From: Alphaproteobacteria bacterium casp-alpha6 | GTDB taxonomy: Bacteria; Pseudomonadota; Alphaproteobacteria; Rhodobacterales; Rhodobacteraceae | NCBI GenBank assembly: GCA_001510135.1 | Contig: LFER01000039.1 | Location: forward strand, 1 to 64,000 | Direction of reading: 5' to 3' | DNA: 64,000 bases | Shown: positions 17,548 through 26,035 of the stretch, piece by piece | Layout: every line of letters starts with the position of its first letter | How positions within the stretch are numbered: the first letter of the stretch is position 1 | Notes under the pieces: generated by a model | What the model saw: only the letters and a program-made list of their open reading frames with translations | The model's database searches: none | What the model was told of the DNA's origin: nothing | Position numbers and translations under genes: made by a program

Positions 17548-18403
17548 CCTCTTGAGGCACCTCCATACGGGCCCAGTAGGTCGAAAATTGCGGAAAATTC
17601 CACGTCATTCTGTAGTGCCTTGAGGCCACTTTTGTGCCATCCTTTATGTCTTTCACAAGTGATGGTTTCAACACATGACCAGAAAAGGTTAAAGCAACTT
17701 GGGACTTTCTGCGTTTTTGAACCCAAGGCAGGCGCGACATTGTTGACGAAAAATCCACAAAGGGCGTCATATATTCAGTAGTAAATTTCACCGCTAAATG
17801 TTGCGGAAAGACGCGCACACGTCCACGGGCGAAATAGCTGATAAAGCGTTCATCCGTTTTGCAAATCCGGTCCAGCGGCCATTTGTGCGTTATGCCTCTC
17901 CAGCGAACATATTCGAATTCACGTTTGAAATCAGCAACCAATCCTTCGAAATCTCTCGGATAGAAGGCCAACATGGGACTGTTGCCATAGTAATAGTAAT
18001 TTTTCACCAATTTTCTGACAGTCCCCAAGATCCGCCACAATGGGAGGAAATGGCCCCGAGACATATACATTCCGCCTGTTTTCTCAAGTTCCTTGACCAA
18101 TTCGGCAACATCCCCAAGGATCATCGTATCGAGGTCAAAAAACAAAGTTGGGAGGTCGGGATCAAGCAGACCAGGCTCAAAAATAGAAAGTTTCAGCCGA
18201 CATCCTTTTTTGAGCGTCTCATACCAATCTCCCCAATCAGGAAACCCTTTGGCCTCGATGAATTCTGCCAAGCCGTCTTCATCATCGGTCACACAGACAC
18301 ATTTGACATCGCGCGAGCAAAGAGTTCGGATTTCGTTGAACGTATTATTGACATGGGCAGCCGAGTACCTCTCGCCCCATTTTACGACAACAACCTGAAT
18401 CAT
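17540..18403 (-). CDS. Glycosyltransferase-like protein (GT-A type DxD)
   Basis: The 287-residue cytosolic-looking protein has a Rossmann-like start (MIQVVVVKWGERYSAAHVNN), then VTDDEDGL, a DLPTLFFDLDTMILGD segment with a DxD motif (around residues 88-91) that would bind a metal and nucleotide sugar, and SPMLAFYPRDFEGL, as in GT-A enzymes that add sugars to surface glycans. It has no signal peptide. It lies directly upstream of, and overlaps by 8 nt, the ModA-like gene, an unusual pairing. The exact family is uncertain and sugar specificity cannot be told. Confidence 0.65.
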   Translation of the reverse strand: MIQVVVVKWGERYSAAHVNNTFNEIRTLCSRDVKCVCVTDDEDGLAEFIEAKGFPDWGDWYETLKKGCRLKLSIFEPGLLDPDLPTLFFDLDTMILGDVAELVKELEKTGGMYMSRGHFLPLWRILGTVRKLVKNYYYYGNSPMLAFYPRDFEGLVADFKREFEYVRWRGITHKWPLDRICKTDERFISYFARGRVRVFPQHLAVKFTTEYMTPFVDFSSTMSRLPWVQKRRKSQVALTFSGHVLKPSLVKDIKDGTKVASRHYRMTWNFPQFSTYWARMEVPQEDV

Positions 18404-18642
18404 GACCCATCCTTTGCGTGCCGAGCGGGGTTTTCCATGAAACTCACTATCCCCCTAGCTCCGAACTGTTCTTATGCAGCGTTTGCCATTTAGACAAGGG
18501 GGTGGTCAAATATTCAGAAGGAATCGGCAGAATTTCTACATTTCAAATCACCTGCCAAAATTACTTTTTAACGGGTATATATGCACCAATGAAGCCTTTT
18601 CTAAGGAAATCTTAGGACGACCAATTATCAAAATTTGGGCAG

Positions 18643-19017
18643 TCATGGCGTCTTGCAGGCGTCGTTTCCATATTTTTCTACACATGAGTTTCTCACACAC
18701 ATATGAACTTTGGCATCACGTAGAAATTTATTTTCGTCGATAATTTCCACATCTATCGATGGAATACTCACCAGTTCTGTTTCGTCGTCACAGATTGTCA
18801 CGGCTCCGTCTGTTTTACATATAGATTTTCCGGTTGCGCGATGTTCCATTCTATAATTTGTGACAAGATGCTGTTTCAAACGTGGCGGAATTTGTTTTAG
18901 CAATTGATTTTCGCATGAACTTAACTCGGCACGATACGCCTCGCCTGAACAACCAATTATTGCGATCGTCAGAAAACCAGCGACCAGTCTGCAAAGACAG
19001 GCTTGCACCTTATTCAC
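18643..19017 (-). CDS. Small hypothetical lipoprotein
   Basis: The product from a GTG at 19017 has 124 residues. A short signal peptide (LVAGFLTIAIIG) ends in a lipobox-like IIGC, so Cys is expected to be lipidated and the protein anchored in the outer or inner membrane. The rest is polar with six further cysteines (for example KSICKTDGAVTICDDE and VHMCVRNSCVEKYGNDAC), suggesting disulfides in the periplasm. GGGGAACC just upstream is a fair ribosome binding site. A longer frame starting at 19050 would add residues before the signal peptide and is less likely. I do not recognise the family. Confidence 0.55.
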   Translation of the reverse strand: MNKVQACLCRLVAGFLTIAIIGCSGEAYRAELSSCENQLLKQIPPRLKQHLVTNYRMEHRATGKSICKTDGAVTICDDETELVSIPSIDVEIIDENKFLRDAKVHMCVRNSCVEKYGNDACKTP

Positions 19018-19476
19018 GTTAGGTTCCCCACAGATAGCCGATTTTCGCACAGCACGCCTAAACCCCTATTTCATCGCCATAAAAGAATTGAAATCAGACT
19101 TTTATTAATGCCGAGTTAATTTTCGTAGCGCGGATCTGAGAGGTCATCCAGGCCGGTAATAAATTATCACTTGGAATAAGTTAATTTGTCTTTTACGAAC
19201 CATAAAAGATCGCAAATACGGGTCCCCACCAATCCGGAAACACGCAAACAATTAACGTGGATTACCCATAAATATTACAATCCTTGATTGTATTCGGATA
19301 AATTATTGATAAGTTAGTCGATAAGTATCTGTATCTTTTGGTTATTTTTTAGAACAATAGTATCGCCCCGCTTTATCTACAACGCGTTCTGGCGTCTTAT
19401 ACTGCAATAAGCGGGTGGAGTTTGGCTGACTGAGATTCCAGCATCTTCCGCCAATGTTGAAAAGGTGTGAACCAAA
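19018..19476. other. Intergenic region upstream of the response-regulator gene
   Basis: This 459-bp AT-rich gap separates the divergent lipoprotein and response-regulator genes. It contains a perfect TTAA-N7-TTAA site (19105-19119, listed separately) and several A/T-rich segments that could be promoters. No ORF with a good ribosome binding site and no strong hairpin was seen. Confidence 0.6.
19105..19119. promoter_or_regulatory. CtrA-like box (TTAA-N7-TTAA)
   Basis: TTAA at 19105-19108 and TTAA at 19116-19119 are separated by seven bases, the exact consensus for the cell-cycle regulator CtrA in alphaproteobacteria. It lies 88 bp upstream of the lipoprotein start and 357 bp before the response-regulator gene. 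The pattern is short enough to arise by chance about once in a window of this size, more often in AT-rich gaps. Confidence 0.3.
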
Positions 19477-20130
19477 ATGGCGATAGTAGACAGTCAAAAT
19501 GATGTTTCTTCAGAGCAAATAAGTATTTTGATCGCTGATGATCACGAGCTTATTCTGGATATTGCTCGGTTGTATTTGGACCAACAAAGCGACATGTCGG
19601 TGTCTACTGCCATGACATTAAACGACGCGATTGACACCTATAAGAAAGCAGGTCCATTCGACGTCGTGCTACTTGATTACAATATGCCCGGGATGAATGG
19701 ACTGGAGGGTTTACGCCAAATGATGGCACTGGCACCCGGAATCCCGGTTGCAATAATTACAGGAAACCCTACGCGCCCTTTAATGAATGATGTCTTGGAG
19801 GCGGGTGCTGCAGGAATAGTTTCGAAGTCAAGTCCTGTGAAATCGCTGGCCAATTCCATCAGATTTATACATTCGGGCGAAACTTACATGCCGTTGCATC
19901 TGACGCGGGAAGATCCCAAAAAACAAAGAGGCGACACCGGGCCGTTGAGTTCACGCGAAATGACTGTGTTGAGTTACCTTGGAGAAGGAAAGAAAAACAA
20001 ACAAATCGCGGTATCTCTCGGGCTGTCTGAAGGTACTGTAAAAATGCATGTCATGTCGATTTGCAAGAAACTCGATGCAACGAATCGCACCCACGCCGTG
20101 ATCAATGCACGCAACACTGGGCTACTTTAA
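19477..20130 (+). CDS. LuxR/NarL-family response regulator
   Basis: The 217-residue product has an N-terminal receiver domain (about 15-130) with the acidic pair in ILIADDHE, the phosphorylated Asp in VVLLDYNMPGMNG (around residue 67), Thr in IITGNP and Lys in GIVSKSSPV. The C-terminal LuxR-type helix-turn-helix (about 150-215) includes LSSREMTVLSYLGEGKKNKQIAVSLGLSEGTVKMHV. It thus binds DNA when phosphorylated. No histidine kinase is adjacent, so its partner is elsewhere. It sits alone with a long upstream region, consistent with its own regulation. Confidence 0.92.
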   Translation: MAIVDSQNDVSSEQISILIADDHELILDIARLYLDQQSDMSVSTAMTLNDAIDTYKKAGPFDVVLLDYNMPGMNGLEGLRQMMALAPGIPVAIITGNPTRPLMNDVLEAGAAGIVSKSSPVKSLANSIRFIHSGETYMPLHLTREDPKKQRGDTGPLSSREMTVLSYLGEGKKNKQIAVSLGLSEGTVKMHVMSICKKLDATNRTHAVINARNTGLL

Positions 20131-20248
20131 AGATAGATTTCAAAGTCTGTGGGGACGGACCTTAAAGTGATCTAGTTTGACGGCATACTCTACCCTTTGG
20201 CATAGAGTTATGGACTCAATTATCTTTTGGCTGTGACAAATAGTACCT

Positions 20249-20293
20249 TTAACCGTGCATCTAACGCGCTATATTGATCGTAGTGACGGTTAA
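20249..20293. promoter_or_regulatory. Inverted repeat around a possible promoter of the 46-residue gene
   Basis: TTAACCGT (20249-20256) and ACGGTTAA (20286-20293) form a perfect 8-bp inverted repeat with a 29-nt spacer that contains TATATT, a possible -10 element. It ends 10 bp before the ATG at 20304. It may be an operator or a hairpin in the 5' leader. The function is unknown. Confidence 0.3.
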
Positions 20294-20303
20294 GGGATTT
20301 GGT

Positions 20304-20444
20304 ATGTTAGATAGACTTAAAGCAGCTGTGGAAAACGCACTAAAGGCGCTTGATGAAATTACGCGCCAACCTGAAATGACGGAAGAGCTCAAGCCAATTC
20401 CGGTGCGCGTTGATAAAAAACAGCCTTTCGACCGGAAACGTTGA
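20304..20444 (+). CDS. 46-residue small protein
   Basis: ATG at 20304 is preceded by AAGGGA with 6 nt spacing, a good ribosome binding site. The 46-residue product starts with an amphipathic helix (MLDRLKAAVENALKALDEIT) and ends basic (VDKKQPFDRKR). Codon choice looks coding. It is unknown to me, perhaps a conserved lineage-specific small protein. It sits between the response regulator and the convergent tetR gene. Confidence 0.6.
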   Translation: MLDRLKAAVENALKALDEITRQPEMTEELKPIPVRVDKKQPFDRKR

Positions 20445-20451
20445 GAACCCG

Positions 20452-21069
20452 TTAAATATCTTTTTCCAAAATTCCAAGTCCGCGTAAATATACGCCAATA
20501 CCTGTTTCCAATAATTCTTCTGGTGAATATGGGCTCGCTGTTCCCGGGGAATTTCTTGCGAAAAGCTCTACTACGCCGTGTGACATTGCTAGAATATGCG
20601 CACTGAACATAGATGCTGGGGGACGTTTGTCTTTGGGAATATGTTTGCCCAAATCTTCCGCAGCCTGTTCCAAGATGCCGCGCGCATTTGATGAGGCTGC
20701 AGCCAGCTCAGGTGTTCGATTTACCGAAATACCGCTCTCAAACATCGAAATGTAATACCCCGGGTAGCGCCGCGCAAATGCAAGATAAGCCCGCCCTGTG
20801 GCTTCAAATGCGGCCAGAGCAGAAGGTTGGCCTTTGTCATATGCGAATTGCATGAGGTCGGCAAAAATCTTGTACCCCTCCAATGCCACTTCTGCGATCA
20901 AATCGTCACGACCTTCAAAATGGCGATAAACCGCCGCGGGTGTCACTCCGGCCTGTTTTGCTGCTTCGGACAGACTAAATCCCGTTGGCCCGCGGGCTTC
21001 GATCAGCTTTATCGCTGACTCAACGAGCGCCTGACGCAAGTTGCCATGATGATACCCTTGCTTAACCAT
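20452..21069 (-). CDS. TetR/AcrR-family repressor
   Basis: The 205-residue product has an N-terminal helix-turn-helix (residues about 10-55): GYHHGNLRQALVESAIKLIEARGPTGFSLSEAAKQAGVTPAAVYRHFEGRDDL, written across the gene in the standard TetR order. The C-terminal ligand domain resembles the WHG-type subfamily (FARRYPGYYISMFESG). The start at 21069 fits the family; an upstream extension to 21144 would be inside ppk2 and without homology. It overlaps the ppk2 end by 8 nt and so is the last gene of the metA-ppk2 operon. It may autoregulate, or control a membrane-lipid or storage function, but its target cannot be told. Confidence 0.88.
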   Translation of the reverse strand: MVKQGYHHGNLRQALVESAIKLIEARGPTGFSLSEAAKQAGVTPAAVYRHFEGRDDLIAEVALEGYKIFADLMQFAYDKGQPSALAAFEATGRAYLAFARRYPGYYISMFESGISVNRTPELAAASSNARGILEQAAEDLGKHIPKDKRPPASMFSAHILAMSHGVVELFARNSPGTASPYSPEELLETGIGVYLRGLGILEKDI

Positions 21070-21946
21070 TCCAGATGTCCGGACCTCCCAAGAGGTTTCG
21101 ATCAACCGCATCCACAATATCATGATCTTTGAAATCATATTCAAATTGGGAAAGAATATGGCGAATTACAGCCAAACGTGCCCGACGCTTGTCGTCCGAA
21201 CGTACCACGCACCACGGGCCTTTATCATGGTGCGTCCGTTTGAAATTTTCTTGGATGGCGGCACTGTAGTCACCCCAAAGCGACAAACCTTTGATATCGA
21301 TAGAAGACAACTTCCATTGTTTTATCGGATCACGTTCGCGCTTGAGAAACCGGCGTAATTGTTCCGCGCGCCCCACGTTAAGCCAGATTTTGATGAGACA
21401 GATCCCTTCATCGGCGAGCATTTTTTCGAATTCGGTCACCTGTACAAAGAATTTTTGCACTTGCTCTTCGTCACAGAACCGGAACACACGCTCAACCACT
21501 GCGCGGTTGTACCAGCTGCGGTCAAAAATCGTTATGGTGCCCGCAGAGGGAAAATGTTGGACATATCGTTGAAAATACCATTCACCACGCTCTTTTTCCG
21601 TCGGCTTTGACAAGGCCACAACCCGCGTGACCCGCGGATTAAGATTTTGGGTGGTGGCTTTGATACTACCGCCTTTCCCTGCCGCATCCCGACCTTCAAA
21701 TAAAATAGCCACCCTTTGACCTGTGCCTTGCACCCAAGATTGGAATTTCGCAATCTCAATTTGAAGCGCATCCATTTCTTCAACATAATTTTTTTGCGGC
21801 AATATACGGCGATATGGATAACTCTCGTCGAGGATGTCTTTTTTATCCCCTTCAAGGATAAGTGCCTTTAAATCTGCGGGCGCTTCTTCCATCAAAAAAC
21901 GGCTGATTGCGCCGTCAAAGGGCAACGATGACATGTTATCTATCAT
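21062..21946 (-). CDS. ppk2: Polyphosphate kinase 2
   Basis: The enzyme transfers phosphate between polyphosphate and nucleotides. The 294-residue product is a PPK2-family P-loop kinase with Walker A GRDAAGKGGSIK (around residues 85-96), Walker B-like TIFDRSWYNRAVVERV, the lid RFLKRERDPIKQWKLSSID, and the C-terminal VVRSDDKRRARL. The one-domain length and these residues fit class I PPK2, which favours nucleoside diphosphates. The class assignment is moderate. AGGAGG lies about 12 nt before the first ATG. It is followed with overlap by tetR and preceded by the hydrolase, 26 bp away. Confidence 0.93.
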   Translation of the reverse strand: MIDNMSSLPFDGAISRFLMEEAPADLKALILEGDKKDILDESYPYRRILPQKNYVEEMDALQIEIAKFQSWVQGTGQRVAILFEGRDAAGKGGSIKATTQNLNPRVTRVVALSKPTEKERGEWYFQRYVQHFPSAGTITIFDRSWYNRAVVERVFRFCDEEQVQKFFVQVTEFEKMLADEGICLIKIWLNVGRAEQLRRFLKRERDPIKQWKLSSIDIKGLSLWGDYSAAIQENFKRTHHDKGPWCVVRSDDKRRARLAVIRHILSQFEYDFKDHDIVDAVDRNLLGGPDIWNG

Positions 21947-21972
21947 TGGTGCACTATGCCTCCTTTATCACT

Positions 21973-22923
21973 TTACCGCAATCCGGCCCGCTCAGCCGCG
22001 CGGTCAATCGCATCAATCACGTCTTTCTTTGCGACATGATGGGGCATATGTCCGATGCCTTCAAGAAGTGTCAGATTTGATGCCGGAGCCTGTTTCGCCA
22101 AAGCTCTGGCATGAAGATCGGGGCTGACCAGACTGTCAGCAGTTCCGTGCAGTATTTCAATCGGCAGGGAAAGCGTACGGTATCTGGGAGCTTGATTGAT
22201 GATCTGGGGTTTCAAAATCCGTCTCTGGCGTGCGTTGGCCAGAATTGTCTTACGCCGCAGGACCAGTTCGACGCCAAACTCTTCACGATACCCGTCTGGA
22301 GGTCGTTGCGGGGCAAAGACGTCTTTTAGGGACTGTTTGATCGCTTTCTCTGACGCAAACGCACTTATCATGAGCGCTCCCAACCACCCGAAATAGGGGT
22401 GCGAAGTAATTTTATAATATGTATCCAGTCCTGTGGGCCATGGGTGGGAAACGCCAGATACCGTGACAAGGGCCGCGATATTTTCTGGTGCCTCAAGCGC
22501 CCAAGTCAGGGCAACGGCCCCACCATAGCTCTGACCAAGCACAATGGGTCGATCTGCCCCGAGACTTAAAGCTGCATCACGCAACAAATGCGCCTGATCG
22601 CGAAGCGTATCCCCTTTGGCAGACATTCTGTCCGAATGCCCAAGTCCGGGGCGATCAAACATGATGACGCGGTAAGACTTTGAAAGTTCAGGGGCAATAG
22701 ATGTCGTAAAATCCCGCACGTTGCCGCTTGATCCGTGAATTAAAACAAGATCCGGTCCCTGCCCCATGACCACAGCATGCACGCGTGTTCCGTTCACTTC
22801 CAAAAGGCTGCCAAATGCCGGATAGGCTTTATCAGCCTGAACTTCGCGACGGTGGGCAAAAAACAAGATTGCTAAAAGTGCAATCGCCCCAAAAAATGCG
22901 AGAAAATCAAGTGCCAATTTCAT
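21973..22923 (-). CDS. Membrane-anchored alpha/beta hydrolase
   Basis: The 316-residue protein has an N-terminal membrane segment ([20 protein letters not shown]) and a hydrolase fold: [14 protein letters not shown] (oxyanion loop), [12 protein letters not shown], nucleophile Ser in [12 protein letters not shown] (around residue 131), the Asp in [14 protein letters not shown] and the His in GIGHMPHHV. It is probably anchored with its catalytic domain in the periplasm. The substrate is unknown; esters of lipid or storage polymers are possible. Its start overlaps metA by 17 nt, so it is coupled to that gene. Confidence 0.85.
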   Translation of the reverse strand: MKLALDFLAFFGAIALLAILFFAHRREVQADKAYPAFGSLLEVNGTRVHAVVMGQGPDLVLIHGSSGNVRDFTTSIAPELSKSYRVIMFDRPGLGHSDRMSAKGDTLRDQAHLLRDAALSLGADRPIVLGQSYGGAVALTWALEAPENIAALVTVSGVSHPWPTGLDTYYKITSHPYFGWLGALMISAFASEKAIKQSLKDVFAPQRPPDGYREEFGVELVLRRKTILANARQRRILKPQIINQAPRYRTLSLPIEILHGTADSLVSPDLHARALAKQAPASNLTLLEGIGHMPHHVAKKDVIDAIDRAAERAGLR

Positions 22924-23830
22924 TTATGTCAAAAGGGGTCGTCTGGTAAATCTCATTGATCCAGTTTCCATAAAGAAGATGCGCATGGCTGCGCCAGAGG
23001 TTTCTGGGGGGTTGGCATGGATCATTCTGGGGGAAATAATCAACAGGGAGGTGTATCGCCCCCCCTGCTTCGACATCACGGTCGTATTCCTGCTTAAGCG
23101 TATCACTGTCATATTCGAAGTGGTTAAAGATATAGATGGCGCGATGTGCCTCATCCTGCACAAGGCAGGGTCCCACTTCTTCACTGGCCAGAAGCGTCAC
23201 CAGCCCCTCTGCCCTGTCAATTTCAGTCTGACGAATTTCTGTCCAGCGGCTGACCGGAATGACACAGCTGTCCGAAAAGCCACGCAAATATTGAGAGGAT
23301 GACTGCAAAACCTTGTGCCTGAAACACCCGAATGCTTTGTCAGACAGCATGTGTTTTTCAATATCATGAAAATATTTCAACATCGCCATCCCGCCCCAGC
23401 AGACGCCAAAGGTGGAATGGACATTGGTTTGGGTCCAATCCAAGACAGTCTTCAACTCTTCCCAATAATCCACATCTTCGTAAGGCAGATGTTCAATCGG
23501 AGCACCGGTCACAATAAAACCATCAAATTTTTCACCACTTTCTTGCACTGCTTTGAAGGGGCGATAAAAATTCTTCATATGTGACGCGGCGGCCGTTTTT
23601 GAATGGTGGTTGGTCATCCGAATGAGAGACAGTTCAATTTGCAAAGGGGTGGCCCCGATCAAACGCGCAAATTGGTTTTCTGTCTGAATTTTTTTGGGCA
23701 TCAAATTCAAAAGCCCGATCCGCAGGGGGCGGATATCTTGCCGTGCGGCCCGATCATCAGACATCACCATTACGCCTTCTTTTTGCAAGACGCTGTAAGC
23801 TGGTAAATCAGACGGCAGTTTAATCGGCAT
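22907..23830 (-). CDS. metA: Homoserine O-acetyltransferase (MetA family)
   Basis: This enzyme performs the first committed step of methionine synthesis from homoserine. The 307-residue product has the MetA motifs [21 protein letters not shown] near residue 40, catalytic Cys in [10 protein letters not shown] (around residue 142), and His in NHFEYD with its nearby Glu. At the specificity position the sequence reads [19 protein letters not shown], with Glu where the E. coli succinyl enzyme has Gly. In studied members a Glu here goes with acetyl-CoA use, so acetyltransferase activity is inferred. I found no SAM-II riboswitch in the 31-bp leader. It lies between the P-loop ATPase gene and the hydrolase. 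Confidence 0.92.
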   Translation of the reverse strand: MPIKLPSDLPAYSVLQKEGVMVMSDDRAARQDIRPLRIGLLNLMPKKIQTENQFARLIGATPLQIELSLIRMTNHHSKTAAASHMKNFYRPFKAVQESGEKFDGFIVTGAPIEHLPYEDVDYWEELKTVLDWTQTNVHSTFGVCWGGMAMLKYFHDIEKHMLSDKAFGCFRHKVLQSSSQYLRGFSDSCVIPVSRWTEIRQTEIDRAEGLVTLLASEEVGPCLVQDEAHRAIYIFNHFEYDSDTLKQEYDRDVEAGGAIHLPVDYFPQNDPCQPPRNLWRSHAHLLYGNWINEIYQTTPFDINEIGT

Positions 23831-23861
23831 AAATCTTCTTTCGTATTACTGTGGCGACTAT

Positions 23862-24728
23862 CTAATCACCACCTGCGCGCTGCTCAAGAGCATGAGCAAC
23901 CAATTCTTCAAAATCTGTCACTGTCCTAAGGTTTGCAACATCCTCTGCGCGCACCTTAATTCCCCAATTGGAAATACCCTCATATCTGGGGTGACGATGG
24001 GCCAAAGCTTCAGCGTAGGTCCAGCGCACAAATGCATCGGGATCCACCTCTTCTTCGGTTTTCCCAGTCTGATCAAGATACTGAGACCATTTCGCGTTTA
24101 GAAATTCAGGCTCGTAATACATCGGTTTCGGGGCACGGTCGAAACGCTCAATAAGATTGCTCCGGTGAGCATCACTGCCTTCAATCCAACACAGCAGTGT
24201 TGTTTCCGAGAGACATTTTAAAACAGGATCCTCCGGATTATTTGGATCAACCACTTCACAGATGGATCCACCGCTGTCACAGACAAAATTGCCGTAGCCG
24301 TAAATTTCTTCTGCGCGTTCAACAAAATGCGGTGTATCAAGTAGGGCTGCAATTTCCGCACGTCTATGTTGTTCCTGACGGCGCAGATACTCCGCAAAAT
24401 TTAACCCCCCTTTGTTCGGGTCCCCGGGTTTTCCAAGATAGGTTGAGAGGGGCGCCAAATTATCAAAGGTAATATTGGAAGCAATATAAATAGAGTCTGA
24501 GAGCAACAGATCCCTGAGATATGGCACCTCCATCGCCTTTTTCTTAAAACTATCCGCAATCAATTCACCCATGTAACGGGTCCCGATGCGATAATCGATG
24601 GAGTAATGGAACCAATTTCCCGACGCGCGCAACATATTAGAGACATAGGTTTTTCCAAGCCCCGACATCCCAAATAGCAAGATCCGTTTTTTTTCAGCGC
24701 TACGCCACTCAGCTGCGGATTTATACAT
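23862..24728 (-). CDS. P-loop ATPase of unknown function
   Basis: The 288-residue product has a Walker A motif, LFGMSGLGKTYVSNML (around residues 18-33), and further on VCDSGGSICEVVDP and LCWIEGSDAHRSNLIERF, which look like the sensor and base-recognition part of a kinase-like fold. No membrane segment is visible. It ends 31 bp before metA on the same strand and is probably co-transcribed with metA, the hydrolase, ppk2 and tetR. Conserved P-loop proteins of this kind occur in Rhodobacterales. I know no assigned function. Confidence 0.7.
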   Translation of the reverse strand: MYKSAAEWRSAEKKRILLFGMSGLGKTYVSNMLRASGNWFHYSIDYRIGTRYMGELIADSFKKKAMEVPYLRDLLLSDSIYIASNITFDNLAPLSTYLGKPGDPNKGGLNFAEYLRRQEQHRRAEIAALLDTPHFVERAEEIYGYGNFVCDSGGSICEVVDPNNPEDPVLKCLSETTLLCWIEGSDAHRSNLIERFDRAPKPMYYEPEFLNAKWSQYLDQTGKTEEEVDPDAFVRWTYAEALAHRHPRYEGISNWGIKVRAEDVANLRTVTDFEELVAHALEQRAGGD

Positions 24729-24838
24729 TTTGAAACCCTCAAACGTTCCGCACCTAGGTAAACAGAGAGCTTCGATTGGTCAAATCCATATTTTTCCTTG
24801 CAGCGCTTTCCTGGATTTAACTTGCAACCCCGGATTTC

Positions 24839-25585
24839 TCAACGAAACAAGAGCCCCTGATATCCGACTTGACCTTTTGGGGGGATTGTAAGTGGGACAT
24901 CGCTTTCGTGAATGTGTTGAAGCTCAAGCGTCACATAGGTTCTTTGCCAGAGCCATGGACGGTTTTCCACAGCTTCAAGATCACTGGCCGGTGGTATTTC
25001 AACTGTTTTCGCAAGAAAATAAAGATCAAAACCATAGTGGGTCAGCCGCTGAACAGACAGAAGACGCATCCCGTTTTCAGAATGAAACCTCTTTAAATCC
25101 CGCTCCAAATTAGTTGTTCGCAACGTGACCTGTCCAATTGCTGCCTCTGAAAACGGAGCTTCGGGATCTGCCTGCGCCGTTTTGGCTTGGCCTGCAAAAG
25201 TATGTTGCAGCAATTCGATCTGAAATCCTTCCGGATCCGTGATATGTGACATATACCCAATATCTTCGAATTGATGTGGTCGTGACACACCAACGCCACG
25301 TGACGTCAAATATTGATAAGCAGCGTCCAGGTCGGGCAAAGTGATGCCAATTTTCCAATACCTGTCGCGCGGGCTGCTGGCGTAAGGACAAGACACCTCA
25401 GCGTGAACTAGCCGTAAAATGCAAGCGTCACTGTCAAAGAACAATTCAACACCGCCGCCCACGTTGCGCCGTTTCATTGATAGGTGATCAACATAAAATG
25501 ACGATAAACGGTGAACGTCATTCACGGCCAGCGTGACGCCGTGAAATACACCATCTGTTCCCAAATTGGTAAATGAGTCTTGCAT
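24839..25585 (-). CDS. VOC-superfamily protein, two-module glyoxalase/extradiol-dioxygenase-like
   Basis: The 248-residue product has two VOC modules. The first (about 14-130) has GVTLAVNDVHRLSSFYVDHL and RDRYWKIGITLPDLDAAY, with GYMSHITDPEGFQIELL at its end. The second (about 148-245) has GQVTLRTTNLERDLKRFHSENGMRLL. His15 and Glu124 of module 1 are candidate metal ligands. It may be a glyoxalase-like or ring-cleavage enzyme, and the substrate is unknown. It is on the same strand as the ATPase-metA run but 110 bp upstream, so operon membership is uncertain. Confidence 0.75.
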   Translation of the reverse strand: MQDSFTNLGTDGVFHGVTLAVNDVHRLSSFYVDHLSMKRRNVGGGVELFFDSDACILRLVHAEVSCPYASSPRDRYWKIGITLPDLDAAYQYLTSRGVGVSRPHQFEDIGYMSHITDPEGFQIELLQHTFAGQAKTAQADPEAPFSEAAIGQVTLRTTNLERDLKRFHSENGMRLLSVQRLTHYGFDLYFLAKTVEIPPASDLEAVENRPWLWQRTYVTLELQHIHESDVPLTIPPKGQVGYQGLLFR

Positions 25586-25645
25586 CTCCGCGCCATCCCT
25601 TTCGCAGAAAATAAGTTTTTCCGTTAAATCATGCCGACCGCAACG

Positions 25646-25900
25646 TCAACCGTTCGTCGCGGCAAAAGACCGTCTTGCGTTATATAGGCATAGCCTGTTT
25701 TGGCTTTTCACCTTTTCCCTCACTAGACCCCTTCCACGATAGATGTCGGGACAACTTTGATGTTTATCAACCATATATCCGACCACCACATCAGACGAAT
25801 TTTCCGCGATCCATGGCGCATTATTTTCACGTCCCTGTTGATTTCCGCAGGACAATAACATCCCAGCACAAAAAACAATGCCATATCTTGAAGAGTGCAT
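25646..25900 (-). CDS. Small putative lipoprotein
   Basis: The ATG at 25900 is preceded by AGGAGGC with 5-6 nt spacing, one of the strongest ribosome binding sites in the window, so the frame is likely real. The 84-residue product has a short signal peptide (RYGIVFCAGMLLSC) with LLSC as a lipobox, then a polar segment with two more Cys and a basic C-terminus. It is divergent from the EamA transporter gene. I do not recognise it. Confidence 0.55.
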   Translation of the reverse strand: MHSSRYGIVFCAGMLLSCGNQQGRENNAPWIAENSSDVVVGYMVDKHQSCPDIYRGRGLVREKVKSQNRLCLYNARRSFAATNG

Positions 25901-26035
25901 AAAAAGCCTCCTGAAAAAATAAATTCAAAAAAATAAATCAGTGCTTCAATGTTGCGCATTTTTTGGGATTACTTCAACTGTTTTTCGGTTGAATTGCCAC
26001 TGGACATATCCGCAGCGCACGCTAGGACAATCGTT

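Noticed and set aside
24811-24830. GGATTTAACTTGCAAC resembles part of a SAM-II riboswitch core.
   Set aside because: It is on the plus strand, with no plus-strand gene downstream and no matching second stem or the later conserved GCTAAA segment.
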